Shown: in pieces, positions 46,497 to 58,918 of the stretch
Position numbering within the stretch: position 1 is the stretch's first letter
Layout: every line of letters begins with the position of its first letter
NCBI GenBank assembly: GCA_020747065.1
Contig: JAGMVK010000006.1
Coordinates: 868,001 to 932,000, forward strand
DNA: 64,000 nt
Direction of reading: 5' to 3'
DNA from: Cadophora sp. MPI-SDFR-AT-0126
Lineage: Eukaryota > Ascomycota > Leotiomycetes > Helotiales > Ploettnerulaceae
Made by a program: the position numbers and the translations under genes
Notes under the pieces: generated by a model
Databases searched by the model: none
The model's input: the letters and a program-made list of their open reading frames with translations, nothing else
What the model was told of the DNA's origin: nothing

Positions 46497-49400
46497 TTAC
46501 TGATCATCTGTGCTGTACGGAGAGGAGATTGAGTCCGTGATAGGAATGCCTGCGGTAAGTATCTCAACGATGAGGCTTTGATATGCCAGCTCCATCATAG
46601 ATCTTAATTTGAGGATAAGAAGTGTCATCATCGACGTCTTGATCTTTTCAGCCATAAACAAATCCTCTTGATAACTGGTGGCTCTCTGAAGCTTACGAGA
46701 AGCTTGTTTGACGCTAGGCAGAGGGATTTCCTCGTCCTCATCGTTCATGACTCTTTCTGGACCGTGAGGCTCTGTCTTGAGAAATATCTCCTTACCGATG
46801 AAGCAATCTAAGCCATTCTTGTTCTGCTAATCGAAGAAGAGCGCTGGATCCTGACCAGACTGTTGCTCAGGCTCCTCAGTATCGAAGTATACCTGCGCTT
46901 CACAGATTTCCCCTCATGTTTCGTCCTCAATGGGTTCCTTGAGCGAAGTGGTCTTGCTTGGAGCAAAATCTTGGAAGTGATCGAAGTCCATGGGAGGCTT
47001 TCTTGGATATCTTAGTGGCGTAATAAGAGGTAATGTATCGTCATTGACGCGTCTAGAAATGTGATGGTAGAATCGATCGCCTACTTGTTGGGATGGTGTT
47101 TGTGGGTCGGAGGGAGTCTTCCTATTGAGTGTGGAGGATTTCTTCTCGGAGAGGTTGGACAATGACTATCCGGATTCTGGAGATGTGATTGGTTGTCTGG
47201 ATATGCTGGTTGGATTAACCTTCGCGTCGTGAGCGTCGTGGGCTGTGGATACGCTGTAGGGTGTAGAAGGGACGTCATCTAGATTGACTATAGTAAAGTA
47301 CTTGTCGGCGAGCTTGTTGGCGGCTTGTCCGGTGGGCGTGAGCTAATTGCTCTCGATAATGTTGCTAATTTCATGTCGATGCGTGGGTACTTGAGGCTGA
47401 GTAGCGTTCCCGTTATCCGAACCTTGATCGATGCAATAGTTGAAGCTGGAACCACTTTTGGATCTTGACTCCAAAGATGAAATTGCGAAGGGCGAGCTGA
47501 GCGTTATGCTTTTATTGGAAGCCGATACGCCATATGCAAACTTGCAGTCGACATTCGTGGCATTTTCACCTTGTTTGCGCGTTGCGATCATAATTTCCTG
47601 GTCTGGAGAAGTCAGTTGAAAGCCTAGAACACGCTTATAACAATCATAGAACGCCGAGGTTCTCTATCGCGCAAGGATTATTATTCTTAGGGCATTGAGA
47701 TGAATGGATGTGCTCACCGCTCCGTCACCTTCGAACTCTCATACTTGTAGCCTAAATCTTGCCAATAATCCCCAGATTTTGGACTACCTTTATTCTCCTT
47801 CCAAGCTCTACGTGCCTCCTCCTCCGAATCGCTCCCCCCAATGTCCACCTGGCTCTTAGGATAGACTTGAGAACTAGGATTTCCACTGCGAAGAGACTGA
47901 GGGGTCTCTTGTTGAGAGTTGGCCACGGATCCCAGACTGAAAGTCAGCTCCTCGTCTCTGAGAGTTCTACCAGGGGAAGCGAAAAGGAAGTCGGCTCCTG
48001 GAACCAGAGACTTTGTTTTGCGTGATTGGCTCTTGCGGCGGAGCTTCTTCTTTCGTTTTCTTTCAGAATCAGAATCATTGTAGATATCCTCAACTTCGAC
48101 CTCGCAGGATTCAATCTTTGTATTGTGATTGACTATTCTTAGCTGCTCCTCTTCTAGCTCGTCCGAGTCGTGGATAATAGTAGGATTCTGGGACGAGCCT
48201 TGGCCATTGCTGCACTTTCGCTTCTGACCGGCGATTGGCGCAAAAGTTTTGGGTTTATTCGCGAAGAATCCGCGGCCAGCTTGATGGCCAAGCGCGTTGT
48301 TGTGTCTATTTTGTTCATTGATGGCCCTGGATCTGCTGACCATATGTCCTGGAACAAAGCCACCCTCCTCTGTGAGATCAGCTGGGGCGTAATTACCACG
48401 ACCAGCCGCCTTGTCTGCTTTCTCTCGCTCTTTTCTCTGCTTCTTGACGTATTAAGATTCTCTGAGCTTACCAGACTTGCTGACAATGTCATCGAGTCTC
48501 GGAGGTCGTGGAGCCTAGAAAAGGGTTGTCAGCGTTGTCAAAGTAAAGATCACCAAGCTGCGAGCTTCCCTTGGGAATTAGCGACTTAGGATACTCCTTC
48601 GAATCACCCCGAGTTCTGAATGGTATGGCCCTCAACAACTCCCAGCTAACCACAGAATCGTCTTTCCTACCAAGTTCAATTGACCATGGCACTTTCTGTC
48701 TTTCCAGTCGAGTCTCGTTTTCCATCTCAGATTCGAGCCAATTGATAGGGTTCGGAATTTGAGCATAAGTCCCCTTGGTGTAGACCTTCTGAAACTTCCC
48801 AAATCGAGCAAGGAAGCAGTCCACGGTCCAACCTTTGGCTGTTCTTAAAGGAGCGACGAGCGCTGGCTCCTTGACAGGTGTTTGATTTCTAACGAAGTAG
48901 CGACGGTCATTTTGTCCTTCGTAGAGAAAACTGACCAAGCGTTGCTTGAGCATTCCGGCGAGACAGAAAGCTGCAAGCTGAAAGTCCACCACATTGATCC
49001 CAACAGTCGGGTATTGCCACTTGAACTCGCCGTACTTGGAGTGAAAAACTTCGTCTCTTGGGACTGTGACCGCTTGAAAATCCGTGGTATTGAAGTCCCA
49101 TATAGGCTTATCCTCCAGATCGATATGTGGTGGTGCTCGGTCTGGTCCGTTCGGTGTAGCGTCGAAACTTGTCAATGCTAGACAAGAACCCATTACAAGG
49201 TCTTCGACATATGTAAGCGAGGCCTTGGCTGAGCTCTGAGTCGGAAATTTGAGCACTATATCAGCTGAAAAAAAATCTCTTCTGTTGATTTGACGATAGT
49301 GCAGGGCGGATCTTGCCATTAATTCGGGAAGATAGGCGCGTTGTGACCGATGTAGAGGTATAGACGGGTCCTTGAATTGTTTGGTGAAGCAAATATGTCT

Positions 49401-49676
49401 AGCAACCGCGAATGTGCCGTCTACGTGAAGGTAGGTAATGCCGCAGTTACTAGGATCGTAAACAGCATATATGGCTTTGGTCGGCACGAGCTCGTCGACG
49501 CCGACAAACATTCCAATGAACGGAAGTGCCATCAATGCTTTGTCGCTCAATCTGTCGGTTGACTGGCTGGGTGGATCCGGTGGAGGCTATGGCTCTTGAG
49601 TAGGGCGCTTAACTGGGGACACGAGACATACCATGAATTCGTTCTTGAAGCTTGGTCGTCTTGAGTGAGCCTCCAT
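46497..49676 (-). pseudogene. Long unknown gene with many nonsense codons
   Basis: I do not recognise the family. ATG at 49676 opens 'MEAHSRRPSFKNEFM', a 45-nt intron follows (49631-49587), then a folded-looking segment of about 360 residues ('ALPFIGMFVGVDELVPTKAI', 'QFKDPSIPLHRSQRAYLPEL') to a stop at 48489. Just before it (about 48503) a one-base shift would carry the reading into 'RPPRLDDIVSKSGKLRES', then TAA at 48454-48452, then more coding-like sequence with a nuclear-signal-like 'KRKKKLRRKSQSRK' (about 48045). Farther on, TAG at 47345-47343 and 47168-47166, TGA at 46916-46914 and TAG at 46829-46827 interrupt one otherwise continuous frame to 46497. All these stops equal Gln or Arg codons with C changed to T. 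One decayed gene is the simplest reading; two adjacent genes are possible. Confidence 0.55.
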
Positions 49677-50564
49677 TGCGAACCTAAGTCTTCGTAGTAA
49701 CCTTTCCTTGTATTGGTCGAGATTCAGAGCTGCGAAGAACACCTGAAAAAGTGATGCTCGACCAAGCACTTAACAAGCCATGAGAAAGATGGAATGTATC
49801 AGAATTAGGTGATCATAAGATAGATTCTCAGGGCTCGAGTTGTTATTTTGTAGTGTTGAGGTAGTAGGAAGAGAGGAAGATTTTATTGACGGGGAGCCAG
49901 CTAAGCTAGCGTAGCCAGCAAGGTAGGAAAGGTATCCCAGAAAGTGATACTCAAAGGCGAGAGTCTGATGTAGGGTTGTAGCTAGACTTAAGCAAATTAA
50001 TGATGTGCGGCTGGCCACAGGACGGGAAAAGATGTTCAGGCCACATGAGACCAGGGCGGCAGGGAAGGAGGATATGGGCTTTCTGTATCGAGGATAAGGA
50101 TCCGCACAAGTATAGATCTGCGTTTATATAAAACGCTACGCAAGCCTGGATGACTATATTTTATCAGAAGTGAACCAATTGCGCTCTAGGAAAGGAAAAT
50201 TGTCTGAGCTAGGGAGGACGGAAAAATGTCAACAATGCCTATTCGCACAACCGAGACCAAGACGCCACAGCGCAGCCGAGCATAATCATAGCAAAGATTT
50301 TTAGATCGCTTCCTCAGTTTCTAGCCGCCTAGAAAGCAATGCGATATGATTATGATTTCTAATGTACACAACTTAAGGCAATGGCTAGATCTTGCTTTTG
50401 GGCGCGTTTTTGCCCTGAAAATTCTGCTCTACTAACTGCTCCGCTCCTATGCTTCATCAGAATACAACGTACACTTCCGCTCGCCATCATATGAGAATCT
50501 ATCTCAGCCTCGTAGAATCGTCTGCTGACGAACATTATGCCTCAAGTCATACCATACGAGGTCC
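49677..50564. other. Intergenic, no supported gene
   Basis: About 0.9 kb between the broken gene's start and the 3' end of IES1. An upstream - frame (49770-50018) contains a hydrophobic stretch but no recognised domain; it may be leader sequence of the broken gene. An open frame directly upstream of 49676 to 49742, after an AG, could be an extra 5' exon. Confidence 0.4.
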
Positions 50565-52763
50565 CTAGTCAACATCCATGCCGTCACTAGGCTCATCCTC
50601 AGTTTCATCACCACCTCCAAGATTCAATAATGCCTTATCAACATCATCGAGATCTTCATCTCCATCGTCTGCCTCACTTCCCATGCCCAGAATCTCCTTC
50701 TCCATATCATCAAGATCCTCTTCCTCGTCAATACGAGCATGGCCATTGGCTCTTGGTAGTTGCTGTTGACTAGCAGGATGCTCGTCTTCTGTCTCGTCGT
50801 TGTCTCGGCTGGTTTCATGGCCGTTGGCTGCGTCCTTCGGAGCAATACGGCCAGTTCCCATAACTCCCAAGCCCTTCTGGCCTTCCCATCGATCTAGCCT
50901 TCGTGTTGTGCGTCTAAAAGCAGCTGCATACGCAGAAAGTTCTTCTCCAAAGTCATCTTCTTCGTGGTCCAATGGCACAAGTCCACCCAATCCTCGCTCC
51001 TTGAAAAGACCCGGATCCTTCACAATGCTTTCTTCATCTTCGCTGTCTTCGAAAGGGTCGACAATCTGGTTGACCCGCTGCAGAGAGCGCCAGAACGCCC
51101 CATCTTGTTTTCTTTGCTTCTTGGAGATGTGATGCTTCTTACGCAATCCTCGACTGAGAATGTAGTCGACACGCTGATTTCGATTGCGTTCAACAGCCAG
51201 TTGATGTGCAGTAAGAGGACGTGAGCGTCTCATTGGCATTTGCTCTCCAGCGTGAGCGACGGGCGAAGAGCCTTCCATGATCTGGTGCTTCAAGGATCCA
51301 CGGCCCTTTCCCGTGTTGAGTACACTCTGAATGCGCATTCCGCCGAGCGCACGAGGTGGTGGTGTCGAGCGTGTGCTGTCCATATCAGACTCGTATTTGG
51401 GACGGATCAGACCTCGTAGCGCCGGACTGCCTTCCTCATACTTAGGTCTAATACGGCCGAGGTGAACTGCCGGGCTCAAACCACCGTCCTCGGGAGGTAG
51501 GTGGAGCTTTGGTTTTGGACCACGCTTTGGAGGGCCATGTTCTGCTTGGAATGCAGCCTGGTCCGCTTCAATGATACGCTTTCTCTCCCTCATCTTGGCA
51601 TAACCATAGTCGAGTTCTTCTTGTGTGTCAAAATTCTCCGCCTCCTGTTCCTCGGCGGACAAGACGGCGAATCTTGGTACACCTTGATTTCTGACATCGA
51701 CCTCGTAGTCAACGCCAGCTCCAAACGGATTCTCTTCTGCACCTTCTTCGGTAAAGTCGGATTCCAAATAAAACCACATCAGCCACAGAAAGGCTCTTGC
51801 GCGGGACTGGCTTGACAGATCCTCCGCAATTAGCATATCGTAAAATTCATTACCCGGTGGAAAATGTAATTCAGTGACCTTCGGGGCGAACTGGGCGAGG
51901 ATAAAGATCAAATTGACAGGGTTTGTGCGAGGAACATCCCGCGTCTTAATCTTTTCCAGCGAATTTGGCTCTTGCCGGTCCTCCGAAGCTCCCTTGAGTA
52001 TAGACTTTAGTCGTGGTGCGTCCTGCAGCTGCTTGTACGAGTTGGGATCTTGGTGTGCCTGCAGAGAAGGAATCGCATGATAAGTTCGGAGCTGTGCTCT
52101 CATTTCTGGGAAGACTATGAAGTATCAGTACAGGCAAGTGAGCAATTTAGAACGACACTTACAGTTCAAGGTGGTATTCATGCGGCCGAGGTTGACGAGC
52201 AAGCAGACCATAGCCATGTTCTTTGCAGGCTCGTGTTCCGTGAGCAGCTTGTCCCTCAGGATCTTGCTCGTCTTGCTGCTCCGGGCCATAGTATCGATGT
52301 ACAGGTCTGCAAAGTTCTGCTTCGGTTTACTGGGGTCGTAGCTGTTTGTGAACACCTCCTGGGGATCATCGAACACAGCCTTCAGGAAATCATATTGAAT
52401 GTCCTTCCGCCACAGGGGCACTCCATCATCCTTCTTCAGATGTTTGATTTTGTTGGCGGCGTGTAACGAGATCTGCGTACCTCCTGGGGGATCTTTACGC
52501 TTGCGCGATGCGGTCGGCTTGGATGGAGCTTCGGCAGCTCCTCCAGGAGTTCTGGCTTCGTCGTCCTCAGTCATGTCCGGTGTTGCTCGTGCAACTTGTA
52601 TTGGAGGCGTGTTGGTGCGAGAGTCTGGGTTATGATCTAGGACGTGCTTCAAAGAAGTTCGCGGGTCGATGCGGGTAGGCGAAGAGGGGTGTGTCGTCAT
52701 CTGCTCATCCATCTCAGAGTTCGCAATGGTCGAGCCCGGCGACATGGCCTGGTTGAGTTCCAT
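50565..52763 (-). CDS. IES1: INO80 chromatin-remodelling complex subunit 1 (Ies1)
   Basis: Nuclear subunit of INO80, which slides nucleosomes and exchanges H2A.Z. Two exons, 52763-52163 and 52114-50565 (GT-AG intron of 48 nt); 716 residues. Conserved core: 'LKKDDGVPLWRKDIQYDFLK', 'FADLYIDTMARSSKTSKILR', 'NMAMVCLLVNLGRMNTTLNF', 'PEMRAQLRTYHAIPSLQAHQ', 'PRTNPVNLIFILAQFAPKV' and 'ARAFLWLMWFYLESDFTEEG'. The N-terminal 110 residues are disordered. The second half is long, basic then acidic, ending in Asp/Glu runs ('EEEDLDDMEKEI', 'DEDLDDVDKAL'); this tail is fungal-specific in extent. Frame intact. It borders the second decayed island. Confidence 0.88.
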
Positions 52764-55098
52764 CCTGACAATTCTCTCCCTGGTAGGTAAGCGAGCCCAA
52801 GTCTGCTGGTCAGCACCTTGCTGAGACTAAGGCCGAGAAACCTTCTCCTCCTCCTCCTCCTCCTCCTGTTACTGGCGCGTGGCGATGGCGATGGTATTCC
52901 TCGCTCGATATGCGTGCGACTGGGTCTTCAGTCGAAGGCGCTGTGCTGGTCGGTGGCGTGATGACTGATGGTCAGTATGTTTGCTGCTTTGCTTGGATGA
53001 ATGAATAGGAATGGTCGTGAGGAATCGCATGCATGCATGCAGCTTTGAACATGAACCTCGTTGTTCTGTTCTGTTCTGTCCTGTTGTCGCGTAAAGTAAG
53101 TTAGTAAGGTAATGTAGTTAGTTAGCTTGTAGTTTAAAATAAGCTTCGACAGGGATGAGCATTGCAGGGCCGGGCTCCGGGGGCCAGTCAAAGTCTGCTT
53201 GTAGGTCGTCGAAGTGACAAAGCCCCCTGTGGGTGGGACCAGCCAGAATTACAGTACAATATGATGATGACTGGGGAAATAGGGGAGATGAGAATGGAGT
53301 GAGGCGATTGGCAAGACAAAAGAATAATAATAATATACTGGAGTTGCATCACTTGAGACGCGCAGCAGCATGTATTTCACTCAATGGGTCAAGAATAATA
53401 TACATATTTTGACTGTTGCCTGCAATCTGCAACACCTGCAACCTGTCACCAATTCTCCAAAACTCGATATGTGTCTAGGAAGAAGAATACAAACTTGTTG
53501 GGATTGGGGGCGTATCTACATCAGGCATCTGGGTCGCTATAGTCTATCTGTCTAACTTATCTGGTGGTGCTAATCATAGAGCCCTCCCTGCGCATCTAAG
53601 TCTTCAGCATCACATCTTCGGCATGAGCAAGTGGGATTACTCCGAGCCTTCTATTCGCCGCACGTTCAAAGAAAGAAAGAGAAAATAACTAAAAACGCCC
53701 TCTCCAGGGTCCTTGCAATACGTCCGTATACTAATTAACTAACTGAGTAACCACATCTTGGTACGGGCAAGCCACCCAAAAGTACCCCCAATGGCAATGG
53801 TCGTCTGAAGCGATAGGGCTGCTAACCCAGCCCCAGAGAAAGCGATGCTGCCTTCAGCTCCCCCGCCAGGATTACTCACCCAGTCACCAGTTTGCGGCTC
53901 ACGCACCCATTCCGCGCATCTAGAAGTTCCAAGATCGCGGTTACTTAATAATTCAATAAATCCTACTAGAATCGATGAAGCATCCCGGTGTGCCGATCGC
54001 TAAAGCATGCTGTTCTATTTTGGACGACATCGTCGATCTATTTTGCATGCATACAAAGTCCACGAGAACCCGTCCCCGGTTTCCATCTGACCATTGAGAA
54101 AAGAGCCCCAATCAGCCATGGCCGTCTTGTTTTGTGTCTGTGATGTGTTCAGCTACCCTGGGATGAACCGTCTTGTGGCTGGAATCCTGAATCCCATCAC
54201 TTTACCGAGTGAAGTATAGTCGACCCGGCCCTATGTCCCTGGTAGGAAACCAGGGTAAAAATGCCTTACATGGACAGCTGGAGGTTGGGAGCTTAGGAAT
54301 GGCAGGTTACCTCGACTAGACATTCCATATGCCTCCTGATATGGTTCTTGGGTGCACTCGGCTCGCAATCAAAAGAAGGGTGTGACTGGTCGGATCTGTT
54401 TTTGGATGCTTCTGCCCTGTTATTCGGAGAATATCCATCTAAGCGCTGCATGCAGGAGGATCCTGGATCCAGCCCCAACGGCTCACTGCTCGTCAAGAGT
54501 CGCGACAGTCAAAACTTGAGCGCCGTTGTATATTCCGGTCGCGGGATTAAAGCACGGAGTTCGGTAGAGTTGCGTTTTATGTTTGGTGGAATTTGCTATC
54601 TATTCTTATTTCCGGCATACAGGAGAAGTAAAGTCTGGATAATTGTACACGGTGAGCTGAACTTGGTCGTACGAGCCACCCAATGATCAGCAAAGCCAAC
54701 AGCTGGATAAGAGAAAATCGGGAGAGTTACAATGATGACACGCTGGCACCTATGATCGACGCTGGTGGTCCACGAGTTGCTGACTGGAAATGTAAGAAAA
54801 GGAAGTAGACTTAAACCCCCGAGCCCAATTGAAGTTGAGTTGGAAAGAAAAGTTGGTAAAGGTGTATTACTGCAGAAAGGTGCCCAACTCCGCCGCTGGC
54901 TACTACTCCCATGGTGCAGAAAAGGATAATCTATTCCCAAGCGGAGAAGAAAATGAGAAATGTCAGAGGAGAAAAAATTTCGTGGGATCATCAATTCGTA
55001 GACGCGGAAGCGTGCGCAACTGTGTTTTGTTAGAAGCAAATAGGCGTAACTTTGGCGAGTCTCTGACTCACATAAACCATCACAGTGTAGCTTCAAGG
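52764..55098. other. Long intergenic region, no supported gene
   Basis: About 2.3 kb. Contains a CTC trinucleotide run (52845-52867), GCATGCATGCATGC near 53026-53041, TTCTGTTCTGTTCTGT near 53066 and AATAATAATAATA near 53323. Frames on both strands (for example - 54596-55096) show no domain. It holds the IES1 promoter and bZIP 3' UTR. Confidence 0.45.
52845..52867. repeat. CTC trinucleotide repeat
   Basis: Seven to eight perfect CTC/TCC units about 80 bp upstream of the IES1 start codon, so in its promoter or 5' leader (GGA/GAG on the coding strand). Confidence 0.85.
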
Positions 55099-55856
55099 TC
55101 AGTGAGAGCTACCTCCATGACCGCTTCCTCCGCTTCCATAATCGTAATATGATCTATCTGGGTCTTCGTAGTATGTTGAGTCTGCTTCGTAATATCCGTC
55201 TCTCTGATCGTACACTGGTTCTTGGCTCTCGTATGGACTCCGATCTTCATGCGTTCTGGAACCTCTCCTCGACTGCTCTTCTTTGGCTCTGCCCTTTGAG
55301 ACAACGTGCTTCAAAGACAACGAGCCCCAGGGGAGCCCTGAGAGCTCATCGTCAGTTCCCATTTCACCGGGATCGGGTGTGTTATAGGAGTGTCCAGCGT
55401 GGGCTTGGTTTTCGGCATCTCTCTCCTGACGCTCCTTGGCCTCTTTGGCCTTGTCTCCTGCAAAATGTTAGTGAAGAACTTGTGCAATTGGCAGAAGCTG
55501 TACATACGGAATTTTCTCTGGGCAATTCGATTCTGAACGCGTCTTCTCTCTTCAGGATCGGTGATTTCTGACCAATCGTCCTTCTTGGATTTAGACTTAG
55601 AAGATGCATGTTTCGACCTCGAGGATGAGGACTGGTGGGAGGAGCGATGCGAAGAAGACATCTCTGTTTCGGTCGAGGAAGATTCGTAATGAACGGTTCG
55701 ATTCTGATCAGGATCGTCAATTGTGATGATGGGAATGTCGTTTGTTGACTGTTCTTGAGCGGAGTCTTTAGCGGGGTCGTTCTCATTAGTCTGAGCGTCC
55801 CTTTTGGATGTCAGTTTAGGCCAATGGGAATTTGGAGATTGGAATGTAACTGACAT
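55099..55856 (-). CDS. bZIP-like transcription factor with short or absent zipper
   Basis: Two exons, 55856-55508 and 55457-55099; 708 nt, 235 residues, intron GTATGT..GCAG. The basic region spans the junction: 'DPEERRRVQNRIAQRKFR' followed by 'DKAKEAKERQERDAENQ'. The N-x(7)-R/K core (NRIAQRKFR) is the DNA-contacting helix of fungal bZIPs. It is preceded by a Ser-rich stretch and a basic 'SKSKSKKDD' segment. After the basic helix there is no run of heptad leucines; the sequence turns into a Gly/Tyr/Ser/Asp-rich tail ('SYYDYGSGGSGHGGSSH') at the end. Dimerisation could use a very short helix or a partner protein (inference). Likely nuclear. Confidence 0.82.
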
Positions 55857-58216
55857 CTACCTTCAGATAGAGACAGTCGTATATTTGCTGTTCATGTACT
55901 AGGAAAGGGGAGTGGATATCCGGTACAAAGATGTGCGGTCATTCGACAAAAAGGAGTCAGCTCGCTTGCAAAGTACCAAGTCAACAGCGTATATACTGTA
56001 TATGAAGAAGCACAATGCACAGGATCTGATTCTATGTATGATTGAAATCTATTAAGAGATAGGAGAAAGTGTCTTCTGCCAAGGTGAAGAAAGATGCGTG
56101 GTATGATATGATGAAGTATAAGGTTTGGAGACAGGAGAAAGGTGAAATATATAGGCCACCGACACCTGGAGAGGGTGGAGTATGAGTGGGAAATCTAAAT
56201 AGCAGCGTAGGCACTGCCTCCAAAGGAGTTTAGATTCAATATGACAGCCACGACGAACCTGACGCAGGTGCATCTTCGGAAAGGAAAAGAAGAGAGAACC
56301 CCTACCATTTCCGTAAGGCAACCCTCACTATGCCTCATCCACAGCCAAACGACGAGACCGTCCTGATTGGTCACCGATCACATGGCTGGATGGGTGGATG
56401 GATGGAAGGAAGATACGGGAGCAATCCGATGATCCTGGCCAATACTTAATCAGGGCAAAGCCGCAGTAAAAGGCTGCTTGCTTGTTCAGGTTCGGAAGGG
56501 AAAGGGTATCATAGGGAAGAAGGCTACAAGACGTCAAAGTGAACGGACGCCAATTTTAGGTGCGAGGGGAAGCGTACCTCACAACCCTACCATACCGGGA
56601 TGGCGACAACACTAAAAGTCAAGGCACCACGGCCGATTGTAGCTCTCCAACCAGATGCCTCGTAGCGATCAATTCAAAGTTAAGGGCTTGCTTGAGACAG
56701 ACGGGAGGAGGAACATGGGCGGGGGGCATGGGCACGTAGTGAGGGGACCAGGCAGATGGGTATGGGTATGAGTATGGATATGGGCATGGGTAGATTATGG
56801 ATATGGGACCTGCATATCTGGATGTGGATATGTGGATGGATACACTTCGTTCGAGTATACTTGCAGGGGGTATTGGAGGGGAGAAATCAGGCATCACTCT
56901 CGTTACGGTCGGTCGGTCGGTTGTCAAGCGACTTTTTTGTCCCAAGAGCCCCTGCTGCCGTAATCTGATGCACGCGGGAATGAGTCTTCACCTCATGCAT
57001 CCGAATCTTTTTGATGCGTGGTGGGTCACACGTCGCTCGGATATGACGCATACTTCCTTACTTACTTACCTACCTACCTACTTACGGGAAAGTAAGTTCA
57101 GGCCCTTGACGCCTTTCCCATGTCAAAACAAAAACCAAAAAAGATCGCAGCGGAAACTTTCATTGGTTGAAACTCGAACTTCAAAAGTAAATCAACGAGC
57201 GAGATCTCCCATGATCATCAATCATCAACACCATCATTCATCATTGTGCAGCCAGCCCTCCCTTTCGCTTGCCGCCTCTGGTCTCGCCTCGTCTGCTTTA
57301 CTAATAAGCCGTCCCCTCCCCCTCCATGCCGACTCCCAAGACCGCCTGATTGTCTGGCTGAGGTTCTGCTTTGTTTTCTTGAAGTCGCGTCTGCTTGCGA
57401 GTCTCTGAATAGCAAACGTACATCAGGAACTGCCTGATGGGCAGACCGAGTGGTAATTTCTCTGCCTGAGCTGAGCAAAAGTAAGAGGGAGCATATTTAC
57501 GCCGACTAATTTCTTCAACACCAATGGGCGACAGCAGCGCATTTTCCCACGCTCTGCTTCGCCCATCTCGTTAAGGACAGATCCATATTCTGAGCAAGGC
57601 CTGCGGGATGATTGAATGATTCACAGAAAAACAAGGCTACTCCGGGGAAACTCAAGGAGCGGTGGGTAGCAGACGTCCCGATGCCGCTTTGCCATTGACA
57701 GGGAATCGTGGGGATTCTTAGCTTGCGCTAGAATGGTAAATTTAGGTCGAATTGATGCTTGGGACTGGTCAGATCCTTCTTCGACAGTGGTCTGAGGTAT
57801 TTCGGCCATTGACGGGGAACTTTTGACTCTACGCCGTTCCCGAAGCCGTAAGTTCTTCGTTAAAATATGGCCATATGACCCCAATTGCCTGACCCGAGTC
57901 TGCCCTACCGATGCTCTTGCACGGCACCGGCCAGATTACTAGAAGGTTGATGATTCTAGTGATTCTAAAGATTCTAATGATTCTAGTACCTAACCTTCCT
58001 CCGTAAATAGCCGTTTTTGTTCGCGATGCACACGTTCTGTGGCACAACTAATATGCAGCCTTGTGAAGCAAATTTTTCTGGAAGTCCAGAAAGAAGCCCG
58101 AGGGTCTGAGTGGACTGACCCTGCTATCACTGTGCAGAAACCGAGCTATTATCTAGTATCAATACAGCATAGCCCCAGATATCTTACATTAACGATACAT
58201 TCAACACGAGCCGAGT
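55857..58216. other. Long intergenic region, no supported gene
   Basis: About 2.4 kb. Contains GATGGATGGATGG-like sequence (56386-56406), ATGGGTATGGGTATGAGTATGG repeats (56756-56800), TTACTTACCTACCTACC near 57058-57085, and a 9-bp tandem repeat (57952-57987). A 203-codon + frame (56797-57408) is repeat-derived and Pro/Ser-rich with no domain. Confidence 0.45.
57952..57987. repeat. Four 9-bp GATTCTARW units
   Basis: GATTCTAGT, GATTCTAAA, GATTCTAAT and GATTCTAGT stand in exact tandem. Related GATT units flank it. No known binding site is claimed. Confidence 0.85.
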
Positions 58217-58918
58217 CTACCTCGCAGAACGCCTCTCCTCTCCTCTCTTCTTGGCTCGAACCTCTGCTTGACGTCTCTCTCCACCATCAATCTTATGTCC
58301 TCTGCGCTCCTCCCACAATCCTTCCTTCACCTCAATCTTGGCTGCCTTGCCCCCTTTCAGTGGTAGAACGTGGGGTCCGACAATTGTATGTGCACCCTTG
58401 ATTTTCAAGCCTTTCACTGGCACGAGTTGCTCCGCCGATGTGTCCAGAACACCGCCTCCTGCAGCCACATTGACAACAACCTTGTGTTTGGCCGGTGATA
58501 ACGATGATGCTGCAGAATCCGGAATTGACACCGGAATTTCTGCAACTCGAACCTCTGCAACACCATTCTTGACAAACCTCGCATCTCCCCCAATCCCGTG
58601 TTGACCGGTCCTGAACTTCTCACGCCACCGTAGTAGATACCGCCTGCTGCGTGGAGGCTCAACGCCCAGTTCTTTGAGTTGTGCTGAGGTCAAGGAGAAT
58701 AGAGCTCTCCAGGAGGGTATTTTCGAGGCATGTTGACTGAGATTGCGGCCAATAAGAGTGAGGAAAGTCTCGGTATTTGGTACGAATGGTGTTGGCTTTG
58801 GTATTGGCTCAGCCTTTACTCGCTGGTGGAGACATCGTGCTTGTGTTGCTCTCGTTGACGGTGGAAAAGGGAGAAGAAATGAGGGAATTGGTCGGAGTTG
58901 GGAATATTTGATGACCAT
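58217..58918 (-). CDS. FYV4: Mitochondrial small-subunit ribosomal protein mS41 (IGR motif)
   Basis: Component of the mitochondrial 37S ribosomal subunit. Single exon, 233 residues. The first about 35 residues are Arg/Pro/hydrophobic, fitting a targeting presequence ('RPIPSFLLPFPPSTRATQAR'). The IGR domain lies at about residues 51-104, with 'TFLTLIGRNLSQHASKIPSW' then 'LTSAQLKELGVEPPRSRRYL' and 'WREKFR'. The C-terminal half has 'VPVKGLKIKGAHTIVGPHVL' and a strongly basic end. The length is longer than yeast Fyv4 but usual for Pezizomycotina, as far as I recall. Divergent from the IRC20-like gene with a 398-bp gap. Confidence 0.87.
   Translation of the reverse strand: MVIKYSQLRPIPSFLLPFPPSTRATQARCLHQRVKAEPIPKPTPFVPNTETFLTLIGRNLSQHASKIPSWRALFSLTSAQLKELGVEPPRSRRYLLRWREKFRTGQHGIGGDARFVKNGVAEVRVAEIPVSIPDSAASSLSPAKHKVVVNVAAGGGVLDTSAEQLVPVKGLKIKGAHTIVGPHVLPLKGGKAAKIEVKEGLWEERRGHKIDGGERRQAEVRAKKRGEERRSAR

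Noticed and set aside
56797..57408. 203-codon open frame on +
   Set aside because: Begins in ATGGGTATGG-type repeats and is Ser/Pro low complexity; no domain.
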